Of a stretch of 62,632 bases of DNA, positions 43,891 through 52,161 are shown in pieces. The DNA lies in assembly GCF_020686965.1 (NCBI RefSeq), contig NZ_JAJEPS010000016.1, forward strand, positions 1 to 62,632, written 5' to 3'. Positions within the stretch are counted from its first letter, which is position 1, and each line of letters starts with the position of its first letter. The DNA is from Hominiventricola filiformis. GTDB lineage: Bacteria; Bacillota; Clostridia; Lachnospirales; Lachnospiraceae. Under the pieces are notes generated by a model. The model saw only the letters and a program-made list of their open reading frames with translations. It searched no databases and was not told the origin of the DNA. The position numbers were made by a program, and so were the translations under genes.

Positions 43891-44988
43891 TTATAGTTTA
43901 CCAAGCTTCAAGGCATATTCTTTTAATTCTCTTAACCCTTCTCCAAGACTTCCCAGGTTTTCTGTGTCCAACGTACAGATGACTCGCTCACAGTTGTCTA
44001 TCAACTGCTTCGCACGCGCCAGCTGTGCTTCAGAGAACTGTGTAAAGACCTTTTCTGACACCACTTCGACTGCCAATGCTTTTGCCGAAGGATAGTCAAG
44101 ATCATTTTCCCACAGAATTCCCGCTGCAAAAGGGATACCTTCTCTTTGCAGACGCCGGAATACACCGGTTCCGGTGCCGTTTCCGGTCAAAACAAACACT
44201 CTTGGTTCGCCCTGTACCGCCGGAAGCTCCAGATCACCGGTCAGTTCATCGTAAGAACCGGTAGTCATCTGATACAGTTTAGGAATGTAACCTTCCGTGA
44301 AAATCTCCTCCGGTGTTCCGAAGCGGTCCACCCGGTCGCCGCGGACGCAGGCAATCTTATCGGAAATCCGTCCTGCCAGATCCAGTTCATGAAGGGACAT
44401 GATGACCGACAGTTTTCTTGTCCGGGACATATTTTGTATAATGGAAAGAAATTCCAGCTTATAGCGGATGTCCAGAAAAGAAGTCGGTTCATCCAGGACG
44501 ATGATATCCGGCTGCTGGCAAAGTGCTCTGGCGAGCATAACCCGTTGTTTCTGTCCGTCACTGGTTTTCGTAAAATCCCGCTCCGCCAATTCTTCAATAT
44601 GAACCAGCCTCATGGATTCGTCTACGATCTTCCATTCTTCCTCAGAAAGGACGCCAAATTTTCCCGTATAGGGATACCGTCCCGTAGACACCACATCTCT
44701 GCAGTTCATCATCTCCGGCCGAACCCGCTCTGTCAGTACCACAGACAGCTTCTTAGAAAGCTCTCTGCCGCTTAATTCTTCCATGTTACTTCCATCCAGC
44801 ACAGCCACACCTCCAAGAGGTTTTAACTGCCGGATAATATTTTTCAGAATCGTTGTCTTACCTGCTCCGTTAGGTCCAATCAGCGTCAGAATCTCTCCTT
44901 TTTTCACGCTGAGTTCAATGTCTTTGATTAACGGTACTCCATGATAGCCAACGGTCAGTCCTTTGGTATAAAAATAAAATTCTTCCAT
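43891..44988 (-). CDS. FecE/BtuD-type ABC transporter ATP-binding protein with C-terminal extension
   Basis: 365 aa. The ATPase (about 1-255) shows GPNGAGKTTILKN, a signature-like TSDGQKQRVMLARAL, IIVLDEPTSFLDI and the H-loop MSLHELDLA. About 110 further residues (FVLTGNGTGTGVFRRLQREG, ILWENDLDYPSAKALA, CERVICTLDTENLG) form an extra alpha/beta domain not found in basic FecE/BtuD. It is last in the six-gene order from the cobalamin riboswitch. The importer probably takes a corrinoid, cobalt complex or related tetrapyrrole; iron-siderophore is the alternative. Confidence 0.88.
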   Translation of the reverse strand: MEEFYFYTKGLTVGYHGVPLIKDIELSVKKGEILTLIGPNGAGKTTILKNIIRQLKPLGGVAVLDGSNMEELSGRELSKKLSVVLTERVRPEMMNCRDVVSTGRYPYTGKFGVLSEEEWKIVDESMRLVHIEELAERDFTKTSDGQKQRVMLARALCQQPDIIVLDEPTSFLDIRYKLEFLSIIQNMSRTRKLSVIMSLHELDLAGRISDKIACVRGDRVDRFGTPEEIFTEGYIPKLYQMTTGSYDELTGDLELPAVQGEPRVFVLTGNGTGTGVFRRLQREGIPFAAGILWENDLDYPSAKALAVEVVSEKVFTQFSEAQLARAKQLIDNCERVICTLDTENLGSLGEGLRELKEYALKLGKL

Positions 44989-44992
44989 GATC

Positions 44993-46012
44993 CTACTCCG
45001 CCTTCTCTTTCTTCCGGTGAATCATAATATAGATCACCACCGGAGCACCGAATACTGCCGTCACTGTACTGATGGACAACTCTGTAGGGGCAAACATGGT
45101 TCTCGCCAGCAAATCGCAGAAAAGACAGAATGTCGCGCCCCCCAGAAAGCAGGCAGGAATCATAAGAATGGGTTTTGCCGTTCCAAACAGATTCTTTACC
45201 AGATGAGGAACCGCAATTCCAACGAAGGATACAGGACCTGCAAATGCCGTCACGCAGGCAGATAATACGCTGGATAAAAGCACCAGAAGGATCCGGAACA
45301 TCTGCACATTAAGGCCCATATTTTTCGCATAGGATTCTCCCATCTGATAGGCACTTAATGGCTTAGACAGCAGGAAAATCCAAATCAAAGTGACACCTGT
45401 CACAATTGCCATAATTGACACATTATTCCAGGTAATGCCGGAAAAACTTCCCTTGGACCAGTTATGTAAATTCACAATGTCCGCGTCATCCGCAAAGGTA
45501 ACAATAAAATCCGTAATAGCCGAGCAGATATAACCAATCATAACACCGCTGACAATGAGCATGGACATCTGATCCATCACCCTCGACATAAGGATGACAA
45601 ATCCCATACAGATCATAGCTCCCACAAATGCGGCAATAATCATGAGCCAGGAGCTTAATTTCAGAGCATTTCCAAGAGATGCCACCATGACTAAAGACAC
45701 CATCAGCTTTGCACCAGAGGAAATACCCAAAGTAAAAGGTCCCGCAATGGGGTTATGAAAAAAAGTCTGCAGAAGATAACCAGACAGCGCCAGACCGCCA
45801 CCCAGGATTGCTGCCGCCAGCGCTCTCGGGAAACGGATACCCATCACAATATCCGTATAAACATCATCTGCTCCATTTCCAAACAAAATCTTCGGAATTT
45901 CTGTCACCGGAATGTTCACACTTCCAATGCATACATTCAACACCAGAAACACCAATACCAGTACCAGCAAAATTGCAAATGCGGCAGTATATCTGCCCTG
46001 TCTTTTCTTCAT
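44993..46012 (-). CDS. FecCD-family ABC transporter permease (BtuC-like)
   Basis: 339 aa, about 9-10 helices. Signatures: IRFPRALAAAILGGGLALSG, LLQTFFHNPIAGPFTLGISSGAKL, WSKGSFSGITW and FAGPVSFVGIAVPHLVKNLFG. CTGGAG lies 7 nt before ATG 46012, which is preferred over 46054 inside the binding-protein gene. Partner of the flanking ATPase and binding protein. Confidence 0.9.
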   Translation of the reverse strand: MKKRQGRYTAAFAILLVLVLVFLVLNVCIGSVNIPVTEIPKILFGNGADDVYTDIVMGIRFPRALAAAILGGGLALSGYLLQTFFHNPIAGPFTLGISSGAKLMVSLVMVASLGNALKLSSWLMIIAAFVGAMICMGFVILMSRVMDQMSMLIVSGVMIGYICSAITDFIVTFADDADIVNLHNWSKGSFSGITWNNVSIMAIVTGVTLIWIFLLSKPLSAYQMGESYAKNMGLNVQMFRILLVLLSSVLSACVTAFAGPVSFVGIAVPHLVKNLFGTAKPILMIPACFLGGATFCLFCDLLARTMFAPTELSISTVTAVFGAPVVIYIMIHRKKEKAE

Positions 46013-46016
46013 AGTA

Positions 46017-47156
46017 TCACTCCAGTTTATAGAGATAAGTAAGATCTGCATCATCCCCGATCAGCATCTTGTGAATATCCGAGGTAATGGTTCCCAGCTC
46101 CATCGTGGACTGGTACAGATTCTTCGTCGTACAGTATACATTTCCATCCTGTACCGCTTTGAACTTCTCCAACATAGGACTCTTCCCTGTCAGATCTGAC
46201 AGAGTCTGCATGCCTCCATCAATAGTACTGTTATAGATAATATAGTCTGCATCTTTCGCCCCTGCATAGAACTCTTCCATCTGCATGGACATGGTGGAAG
46301 CCACATCATCTTCATCACCCAGTTTATCAAAAATGTATTTGCCGCCTGCCAGTTCAATCATCTTTGGCAGATAATCCGCAGACTTCCGGACATTGACCTC
46401 TCCGTTGGTCGTAATATAAAAAAATGCAACGGTCTTTCCGGTCTCTTCCTCCTCACCGATGGATGCAAAGGCTTCATTTTCTGCTGCGAAAGCCTCCTCC
46501 GCTTCCTTTTCATGTCCCGTCAGAAGTCCATAAAGTTTCACCCATTCTGTACGTCCAAGTGGATTTTTCTCATAACTGGAGTGATCTGTCAAGACCGGAA
46601 CGCCAAATTTCTCCAGCTGTTCCTTCACTTCCGGTGTATGGGAAATCATGGTATTTTCAATGGCAAGCTCACAGTTTTCTGACAGAATCTGCTCATAGTC
46701 CGGTGCAGAGTATTTTCCTGCATAGAGAATATCTCCTGCCTCCATCGCCTCTTTTGCCGCTTCAATGTACCAGGAGTCTGCTTTTAATGCACTGAACCGT
46801 ACACTATCCAGAGCATCCAGTGACACAAACATATCCATAACAGAAGATGCCACCAGATATATATTATGTAATGGCTGCTGAAGTACTGTAATATCTTTGG
46901 AAAGGTCATCCGGTGCGGTTTTTCCTTCCGGCACCACCAGATACTGTCCGTCATCCGCAATCGTTACCAACGCATATCCATCCTGATAATAATCCACGGA
47001 AAACTCTTCCGCATACTCCAGTTCCATACTGTGGTCATATTCAAGTTCTTTGCTGATCTCTGTATTCTTCTCGGACATTCTGCCTGCAGAACCACAGGCC
47101 GTCAGTGAAATTGCCAGTACCGCACTTACGATACCTGCTGCTATTTTCTTCTTCAT
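46017..47156 (-). CDS. Periplasmic-binding-protein-2-type substrate-binding lipoprotein (BtuF/FepB-like)
   Basis: About 379 aa. Lipobox LTAC near residue 21. Two-lobed binding fold with a long helix; visible LVASSVMDMFVSLDALDSVRF, GRTEWVKLYGLLTGHEKEA and VAFFYITTNGEVNVRKSADYLP. Start is ATG 47156, overlapping the TGA of the NEAT-like gene (TGATG), with a GTG one codon earlier. The substrate is inferred only from the riboswitch: corrinoid or cobalt complex. Confidence 0.87.
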   Translation of the reverse strand: MKKKIAAGIVSAVLAISLTACGSAGRMSEKNTEISKELEYDHSMELEYAEEFSVDYYQDGYALVTIADDGQYLVVPEGKTAPDDLSKDITVLQQPLHNIYLVASSVMDMFVSLDALDSVRFSALKADSWYIEAAKEAMEAGDILYAGKYSAPDYEQILSENCELAIENTMISHTPEVKEQLEKFGVPVLTDHSSYEKNPLGRTEWVKLYGLLTGHEKEAEEAFAAENEAFASIGEEEETGKTVAFFYITTNGEVNVRKSADYLPKMIELAGGKYIFDKLGDEDDVASTMSMQMEEFYAGAKDADYIIYNSTIDGGMQTLSDLTGKSPMLEKFKAVQDGNVYCTTKNLYQSTMELGTITSDIHKMLIGDDADLTYLYKLE

Positions 47157-47707
47157 CACATTTTCTTCGCTTTCTTCTTTTTAACCAGAACAATCGTCAC
47201 AGCTGCTGCAACGATCACCACCAACATGATGATTCTCTGTTGGGTTACCACTGATTTTTCTGATTTCAAAGAGGCGCTGTCAAAGGTCAGTGTATATTCG
47301 ATTTCATGTGGAACGCTCATGGCTGTCGTATCCGCAACTACTTCCATGGGTTCATCAAATACGGTCACCGGAATCTGAAAAACGGAATTGCCCTCCTCAT
47401 TGACCGGGTCATACTGTACATCTCCCACTTTCATATAATCGTAATGAGAACTGCTCCACTCAATCCGGGCCGTTGCCTGTCCATTTTCAACGGTCAGGAT
47501 AGCCGGAGAACTGATGGTTGCACGACCACTGCCGCCTTCCAGTGTTACATCTACTGCATATTTTCCATCTGCGAGATCAGATGAGACGGATTCTGTACTG
47601 CTTTCCGCAGCCTGAACCGCCATATTCTGTGATCCGGCACCTGTTGCAAGAAGAACTGCTGCCAGCAGAATTCCTGCCGTTTTTGTCAAAATAGTTTTCA
47701 TTTTCAT
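47156..47707 (-). CDS. NEAT-like domain protein with signal peptide and C-terminal anchor
   Basis: 183 aa and clearly paralogous to the protein at 37276: signal peptide, domain ADGKYAVDVTLEGGSGRA, then ARIEWSSSHYDYMKVGD and SVPHEIEYTLTFDSASL, C-terminal helix MLVVIVAAAVTIVLV and a Lys-rich tail. It is the surface relay candidate that would hand a tetrapyrrole to the binding protein encoded next, with which it overlaps. GGAGG precedes ATG 47707. Confidence 0.75.
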   Translation of the reverse strand: MKMKTILTKTAGILLAAVLLATGAGSQNMAVQAAESSTESVSSDLADGKYAVDVTLEGGSGRATISSPAILTVENGQATARIEWSSSHYDYMKVGDVQYDPVNEEGNSVFQIPVTVFDEPMEVVADTTAMSVPHEIEYTLTFDSASLKSEKSVVTQQRIIMLVVIVAAAVTIVLVKKKKAKKM

Positions 47708-47727
47708 ACTTTTTCCTCCATAGCACA

Positions 47728-47754
47728 ACGACCCGGGCTAGGCCCGGGCCGTCG
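47728..47754 (-). promoter_or_regulatory. GC-rich intercistronic hairpin
   Basis: GACGGCCCGGG-CCTAG-CCCGGGTCGT on the minus strand, between the lipoprotein and NEAT-like genes, without a U-tract. Probably sets mRNA stability or ratio within the operon. Confidence 0.6.
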
Positions 47755-47771
47755 GTATCACAGTTCTTTTG

Positions 47772-48362
47772 CTACTGTTCTTCTATTTTTTCCGGATTGG
47801 AAACACTTACTTTGTGATCATACCAGGTTCCTTTTGTTCCGATCAATGCCAGATCAAACTCTTCATCGAGCGCTGGAACCGGAACATCAAACCCGTTCAC
47901 TTCTTCGGTCATACCATCGCTGTAGGTAACCGTATCTGTGGTCGGCTGCAGAAGCTCTGCGCCTTCCTTCTGAGCATCCTCTGCAAGTCCCGGATAGAGA
48001 TTCACAATATTCTTGGACGGCATTGATACATGAATCGTCATAATGCCATCTTTTACCGTCAGAGTTCCTTTTCCTTCACATGCTTCATTTACATGGAACA
48101 TGCTGCTGTCTGTATCAAATTCTGCTGTATAGGTTCCATCTTCCAGTACTGCTGCTGCAGTCTTTTCTTCCGTTTCTTCCTGAGCATCCGCCTCGTCCGA
48201 TGTCTGCTCCTCCGTCAGAGCATCCGTGCCTTCCTGCTCCTCTGCAGGTGCCTCGGTCGCCGCTTCACTCTCTGCCGCCGGCGTCTTACTGCCTCCGCAG
48301 CCTGTCACCAGTGCGCAGCTCATTACCGTCATTCCTAATAATGCGATGATTTTCTTCTTCAT
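47772..48362 (-). CDS. Lipoprotein with a NEAT-like beta domain
   Basis: 196 aa. Lipobox VTGC (Cys near 22), a Glu/Ala-rich linker to about residue 70, then LEDGTYTAEFDTDSSMFHVN, GKGTLTVKDGIMTIHVSMPS and ALIGTKGTWYDHKVSVS. The opening EDGTY and the following beta pattern echo the two NEAT-like proteins, but the WSS-YDYM motif is absent. Membrane-anchored, second in the cobalamin-riboswitch operon, 25 nt after the chelatase-like gene. Ligand unknown. Confidence 0.72.
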   Translation of the reverse strand: MKKKIIALLGMTVMSCALVTGCGGSKTPAAESEAATEAPAEEQEGTDALTEEQTSDEADAQEETEEKTAAAVLEDGTYTAEFDTDSSMFHVNEACEGKGTLTVKDGIMTIHVSMPSKNIVNLYPGLAEDAQKEGAELLQPTTDTVTYSDGMTEEVNGFDVPVPALDEEFDLALIGTKGTWYDHKVSVSNPEKIEEQ

Positions 48363-48387
48363 TTCCAGTCTTCTTTCCTAGTTCTGA

Positions 48388-49644
48388 TTACTCGTTAATG
48401 GCTGCTGCCGTATGAGCAACATAGAGTTCCTGAACAGCCGGAATCTCACCAAGGCCAGCGATCTGAGTATCTACGTTTTCAAATTTTCCGGAAGCCTCAA
48501 ACTGGCTCTTCCAGGAATCATCATCATCGCCTGCCATATCGTTGTTTGCATGATCGCCTGCTACTACCATCAGCGGACGAAGAATTACTTTGGTGTAACC
48601 TGCATCGGCAACTGCCTGAATAACGTTCTCACAAGCAGTCTCTTCCGGCTCACCCTCTACAGTTCCGATAAATACGTTCTCATAGCCAAGTTCTCCCATC
48701 TGGGACTGCATCTGGCTGTAGGAAACTTTTGCAGTATGGGAAGTACCATGTCCCATGAATACAAATGCAACACCGTCTTCTTTTGCAGCGTCAAGGCTGT
48801 CATAACCTGCAGTCTTTACTGCCTCAGCAGTGATATCTTCTGCAACTGCTTTTTTATCATCATTCACTACGGTAGCGTCATCTCCAACTTCACCAAGCAA
48901 CGGCTCAGCAACTTTTACAGACTCAAATTTATCTTCGTATGCTGCAACTGCCTCGCACAGCTCATCATACTCTGCACCATGCATCAGATGGGTCGGCTGA
49001 ACAACCAGGTTCTTAACACCGTTTGCTACTGCGCGATCCAGTGCCTGATCCATATTATCAATAGCTTCGCCATCACGTGCCTGTACATGGTTGATGATGA
49101 TCTGAGCGGTAAATGCTCTTCTTACAGACCAGTCCGGATTTGCTTCCTGAAGGGCATCCTCGACACCTTTGATATCAGCTACACGGCTGTCATTGAAGGA
49201 AGTTCCGAAGCTTGCCACCAGAATCTCGTTCTCACCGATCTCATCCTGGTTACGCGGATCATCTTTGGAAGCATCACCGGTGTCACGTCCGAAGTAGTCC
49301 GGATCTGCGTTCTCGCCCTCGACCAGTTCTTTCTGCGCGTCGGTCAGAGCATCCCATGCTTCTTTGGCTGCCTTGCAGTCTTCGTCAGTAGTATCGGTTC
49401 TCTCCTGAACGTAGATTTTGTCAATCAGAGCTGCTACATTGTCAGCTGCTGCCTGATCTGCATCCTCGTCTGCTGCTTCTGCAGTATCGTCTGCCTCAGT
49501 GGTCTCCTCTGCTGCAGTATCATCTGCTGCCTCAGTAGTCTCCTCTGCTGCAGTATCCGTTGCCGTACTGCTGCTTCCACATCCATTTACCATGGTTGCT
49601 GTCATTGCTGCTACGCAAAGCATTACTACAAGTTTCTTTTTCAT
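48388..49644 (-). CDS. Lipid-anchored, extracytoplasmic CbiK-type sirohydrochlorin cobaltochelatase
   Basis: 418 aa. Signal peptide with lipobox VNGC (Cys22), a low-complexity acidic linker (23-66), a small helical module (about 68-112, ending YALTDAQKELV-like EAWDALTDAQKELV) common in surface proteins, then a full CbiK domain (about 138-418): ILVASFGTSFNDSR, VVQPTHLMHG, MGHGTSH with His299 and LMVVAGDHANNDMAG with His365. Both catalytic-type His are kept. Export of a chelatase is known from periplasmic CbiK-P of Desulfovibrio. It is the first gene under the cobalamin riboswitch. AAGGGAGAG precedes ATG 49644; the longer frame from 49986 is riboswitch sequence. Confidence 0.9.
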   Translation of the reverse strand: MKKKLVVMLCVAAMTATMVNGCGSSSTATDTAAEETTEAADDTAAEETTEADDTAEAADEDADQAAADNVAALIDKIYVQERTDTTDEDCKAAKEAWDALTDAQKELVEGENADPDYFGRDTGDASKDDPRNQDEIGENEILVASFGTSFNDSRVADIKGVEDALQEANPDWSVRRAFTAQIIINHVQARDGEAIDNMDQALDRAVANGVKNLVVQPTHLMHGAEYDELCEAVAAYEDKFESVKVAEPLLGEVGDDATVVNDDKKAVAEDITAEAVKTAGYDSLDAAKEDGVAFVFMGHGTSHTAKVSYSQMQSQMGELGYENVFIGTVEGEPEETACENVIQAVADAGYTKVILRPLMVVAGDHANNDMAGDDDDSWKSQFEASGKFENVDTQIAGLGEIPAVQELYVAHTAAAINE

Positions 49645-49710
49645 CTTAATCTCTCCCTTATGATAAGAAATTTTTTTGTAAGTAATTGAAAATTCGAACA
49701 TACTCGGGAG

Positions 49711-49779
49711 AAATAAAAAATCCAACGCATGAGAATGCAGCTGGATTGTATAGAAAAATATATTTTTCGGTACAATCAA
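49711..49779 (-). terminator. Riboswitch-controlled terminator/antiterminator
   Basis: On the minus strand AATCCA-GCTGCAT-TCTC-ATGCGT-TGGATT is followed by TTTTATTT. A competing hairpin GATTGTA ... TACAATC (49778-49744) shares the ATC of the terminator's first arm. Confidence 0.8.
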
Positions 49780-49824
49780 ACCTCGTGACCTGGAATAAAA
49801 AAACGTTTTTGTTTCTTTCCCGTA

Positions 49825-50000
49825 CCGCAGCTGGCAGGTCTCCTGGCTTTCAGCTTTTCCACACCGATCGTCTTCCCAAGTCCATGACTGACCCAGTGAC
49901 ATTATGATCATGCAACGCTGTATACAGTGACGAGCTCCGCACAGGCTTTTCACCTGTTTCCCTATTCTCCGTAAAAACGGCACCAACTACTTCTTATTCT
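49825..50000 (-). promoter_or_regulatory. Cobalamin riboswitch
   Basis: On the minus strand: GGTGCC, AATAGGGAA, CAGGTGAAAAGCCTGTGCGG, GTCACTGTA, TGTCACTGG, TTGGGAAG, and the B12-box region GAAAGCCAGGAGACCTGCC, in the right order. It should switch off the chelatase/NEAT-like/importer operon when corrinoid is plentiful. Confidence 0.95.
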
Positions 50001-50024
50001 ATTTTCGAATCACTTAACATATGT

Positions 50025-50053
50025 ACTATACCACTTTATCTCAGATACAGCAA
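50025..50053 (-). promoter_or_regulatory. Promoter of the cobalamin-riboswitch operon
   Basis: Minus strand TTGCTG (50053-50048), 17-nt spacer, TATAGT (50030-50025). Confidence 0.7.
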
Positions 50054-50064
50054 CCTCTTTTTTC

Positions 50065-50087
50065 GCGGCAGGATATTCTCCTGCCGC
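50065..50087 (-). terminator. Hairpin after the coat-like genes
   Basis: GCGGCAGGA-TATTC-TCCTGCCGC. Followed by an A-run on the minus strand, so not a canonical terminator. Confidence 0.4.
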
Positions 50088-50108
50088 TGCTCTATTCTGC
50101 AATGAAAA

Positions 50109-50369
50109 TCACAGCATACTCTCCGGCTTAAAAAGAGATTTTACATGATCAATCTCTTCTTTTGATGCCTTTTCCGCCGGAACATAATAAGATTTTTCCC
50201 GGGCAATCTGATATAACTGCTCCTGTGCGGTCTCTGCCTTGTTCCTCATCTGTTTGAGGGTCTGTTTTAACTGCGGATCCTCACTTTGGGAAATATATTC
50301 CGCATACATTTTCAATTCTCCATTGATGCCGGTCAGCGCATCACTGACCATGGTTTTTTCATTCATCAT
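50109..50369 (-). CDS. Small spore coat (CotF-like) protein
   Basis: 86 aa, mostly helical: MVSDALTGINGELKMYAEYI, DPQLKQTLKQMRNKAETAQE and QIAREKSYYVPAEKASKEEI resemble the ferritin-like/CotF short coat family of Clostridia. Follows the other short coat-like gene by 13 nt in one unit. GGAGGGCGTAC precedes the start. Presumed sporulation-specific; no sigma-E/K promoter was identified with confidence. Confidence 0.65.
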   Translation of the reverse strand: MMNEKTMVSDALTGINGELKMYAEYISQSEDPQLKQTLKQMRNKAETAQEQLYQIAREKSYYVPAEKASKEEIDHVKSLFKPESML

Positions 50370-50382
50370 CCTGTACGCCCTC

Positions 50383-50568
50383 CTAATTTAAAAATCCCAT
50401 CAACTGCTGTTTATTCTCTTTTGCTGACTGAGCTGCCTGCTGGAAATACTGTTTCACACGGCTGTCAGTTGCATTTTCCGCGTAAGTCTCAAATTTTGCC
50501 TTACAGGTTTCGCTTCCGCCGATGAGATGGCGAAGATTCTGGACATCCAGTTCTGATAACTGTGACAT
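50383..50568 (-). CDS. Short coat-like protein
   Basis: 61 aa: MSQLSELDVQNLRHLIGGSE, then YAENATDSRVKQYFQQAAQS. Resembles the N-terminal half of spore coat proteins of Clostridia. AAGGAGG lies 8 nt before ATG 50568, so the longer frame from 50715 is not used. Paired with the 86-aa gene. Confidence 0.65.
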   Translation of the reverse strand: MSQLSELDVQNLRHLIGGSETCKAKFETYAENATDSRVKQYFQQAAQSAKENKQQLMGFLN

Positions 50569-50653
50569 AAAAAATACCTCCTTGTTTTCCATACTCCTGA
50601 CTACGATTCCAGTATGTGAAAACAGAGAGGTATTTATACCTGACAAATACAGG

Positions 50654-52090
50654 TTACAGTTCCTCGTAAAGCTGTTCGTACTGCTTTGCAGAATGTTCCC
50701 ATGAAAAGTCTGCATTCATCGCGCGTTCTACCATCTTATTCCAGGATTTTCTCCTGTCATAGTAGATCTCCTCGCCATAACGAATTGCTTCGAGCATTTC
50801 GTGGGCATTGTAATTTGTAAAGGAAATTCCGGTTCCGGTCTCTTCATATTCATTATAGGGTTCTACTGTATCTTTCAGTCCGCCGGTCTCTCTGACGATC
50901 GGAAGAGAACCGTATCTCAGGCTCATAAGCTGACTTAAACCGCACGGTTCGAAAAGGGACGGCATCAGGAATGCATCACTGGCTGCATATATCTTATGTG
51001 ACATTTCATCCGAATAATAGATGCAGGCAGCTACCTTATCCCCATATTTCCACGCGAAATGACGAAACATATTTTCATAACGTTCCTCACCAGTTCCGAG
51101 TACAACAATCTGCACCGCATCCTGGCACAATTCATCCATAATACGATCAATAAGATCGAATCCCTTCTGATCGGTCAGTCTGGAGACGATACCAATCATC
51201 ATGACTTTCTTGTCCTGCGGAAGTCCCAGCTCTTTCTGCAGTGCAAGTTTATTTTTTACTTTATTCAGACGGAAGTTGCCAACACTGTACCGCGCACTGA
51301 TCTTCTGATCTGTCTGCGGATTCCACTCCTTATAATCAAGTCCGTTCACAATTCCCTTAAGTTCACCGGACCGGGCTCTCATCAGGCCATCCAGATGTTC
51401 CCCGTAGAACGGAGTCTTAATCTCCTCCGCATAAGTATTGCTGACCGTTGTAATCCGGTCTGCATAAACAATGCCGCCTTTCAGATAATTTGCGTCACCA
51501 AACGCCTCCAGTTTGTCCGGCGTAAAATATGACATATCCAGTCCTGTCGCATCCTGTACTGTCTCGATATTCCAGATTCCCTGAAACTTCAGGTTATGGA
51601 TTGTCATTACGGATTTCATATTCACATAAAATCCGCCTTCATGAAAGCTGTCTTTTAAATAGACGGGTACCAGTCCGGTCTGCCAGTCATGACAGTGTAC
51701 AATATCCGGCTGATATCCTACCACTGGCAGGATTGATAATGCCGCCTTTGAAAAGAAAGCAAATTTTTCCACATCCTCATGGATATATCCGTATGGTTTC
51801 TCACCGGCAAAATAGTATTCATTGTCAATAAAATAATACTGTATGCCGTCATACTTCATCTCCATAATTCCCACATATTGACTTCTCCAGGCCATATCCA
51901 TATAAAAACTGGTGACGAAATTCATCTTTTCTTTCCATTCCGGTTTAATACACTTATAATTGGGAATGATCACTCTGACTTCATATTTTTCTTTATCAAA
52001 TGCTTTCGGCAGTGAACCGACTACGTCTGCAAGGCCCCCTGTCTTTACAAATGGCACACACTCCGATGCAATAAATAATATTTTCTTCAT
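50654..52090 (-). CDS. glgA: Glycogen synthase (ADP-glucose)
   Basis: GT5 enzyme extending alpha-1,4-glucan. 478 aa. ADP-glucose motif FVKTGGLADVVGSLPKA (KTGGL near residue 15), VHCHDWQTGLVPVYL, MTIHNLKFQGIW, and FEPCGLSQLMSLRYGSLPIV in the C-terminal lobe. GGAGG lies 10 nt before ATG 52090. glgB is 8 kb away and a GH13 hydrolase 16 kb away; glgC/D/P are not in the window. Confidence 0.94.
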   Translation of the reverse strand: MKKILFIASECVPFVKTGGLADVVGSLPKAFDKEKYEVRVIIPNYKCIKPEWKEKMNFVTSFYMDMAWRSQYVGIMEMKYDGIQYYFIDNEYYFAGEKPYGYIHEDVEKFAFFSKAALSILPVVGYQPDIVHCHDWQTGLVPVYLKDSFHEGGFYVNMKSVMTIHNLKFQGIWNIETVQDATGLDMSYFTPDKLEAFGDANYLKGGIVYADRITTVSNTYAEEIKTPFYGEHLDGLMRARSGELKGIVNGLDYKEWNPQTDQKISARYSVGNFRLNKVKNKLALQKELGLPQDKKVMMIGIVSRLTDQKGFDLIDRIMDELCQDAVQIVVLGTGEERYENMFRHFAWKYGDKVAACIYYSDEMSHKIYAASDAFLMPSLFEPCGLSQLMSLRYGSLPIVRETGGLKDTVEPYNEYEETGTGISFTNYNAHEMLEAIRYGEEIYYDRRKSWNKMVERAMNADFSWEHSAKQYEQLYEEL

Positions 52091-52161
52091 TTCATGCACC
52101 CCTCCGGTTTTTAACAACATTATAACTCACCGGTGGTATCTTTGAAAGCAATTTTCACAAA

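Noticed and set aside
48412..49689. 425-aa open frame on the plus strand
   Set aside because: Antisense shadow of the lipoprotein CbiK gene; the repetitive linker keeps it open.
49645..49986. 114 extra N-terminal codons on the lipoprotein CbiK frame
   Set aside because: This is the cobalamin riboswitch and its terminator; SD and signal peptide fix the start at 49644.
51059..51532. 157-aa open frame on the plus strand
   Set aside because: Antisense shadow of glgA.
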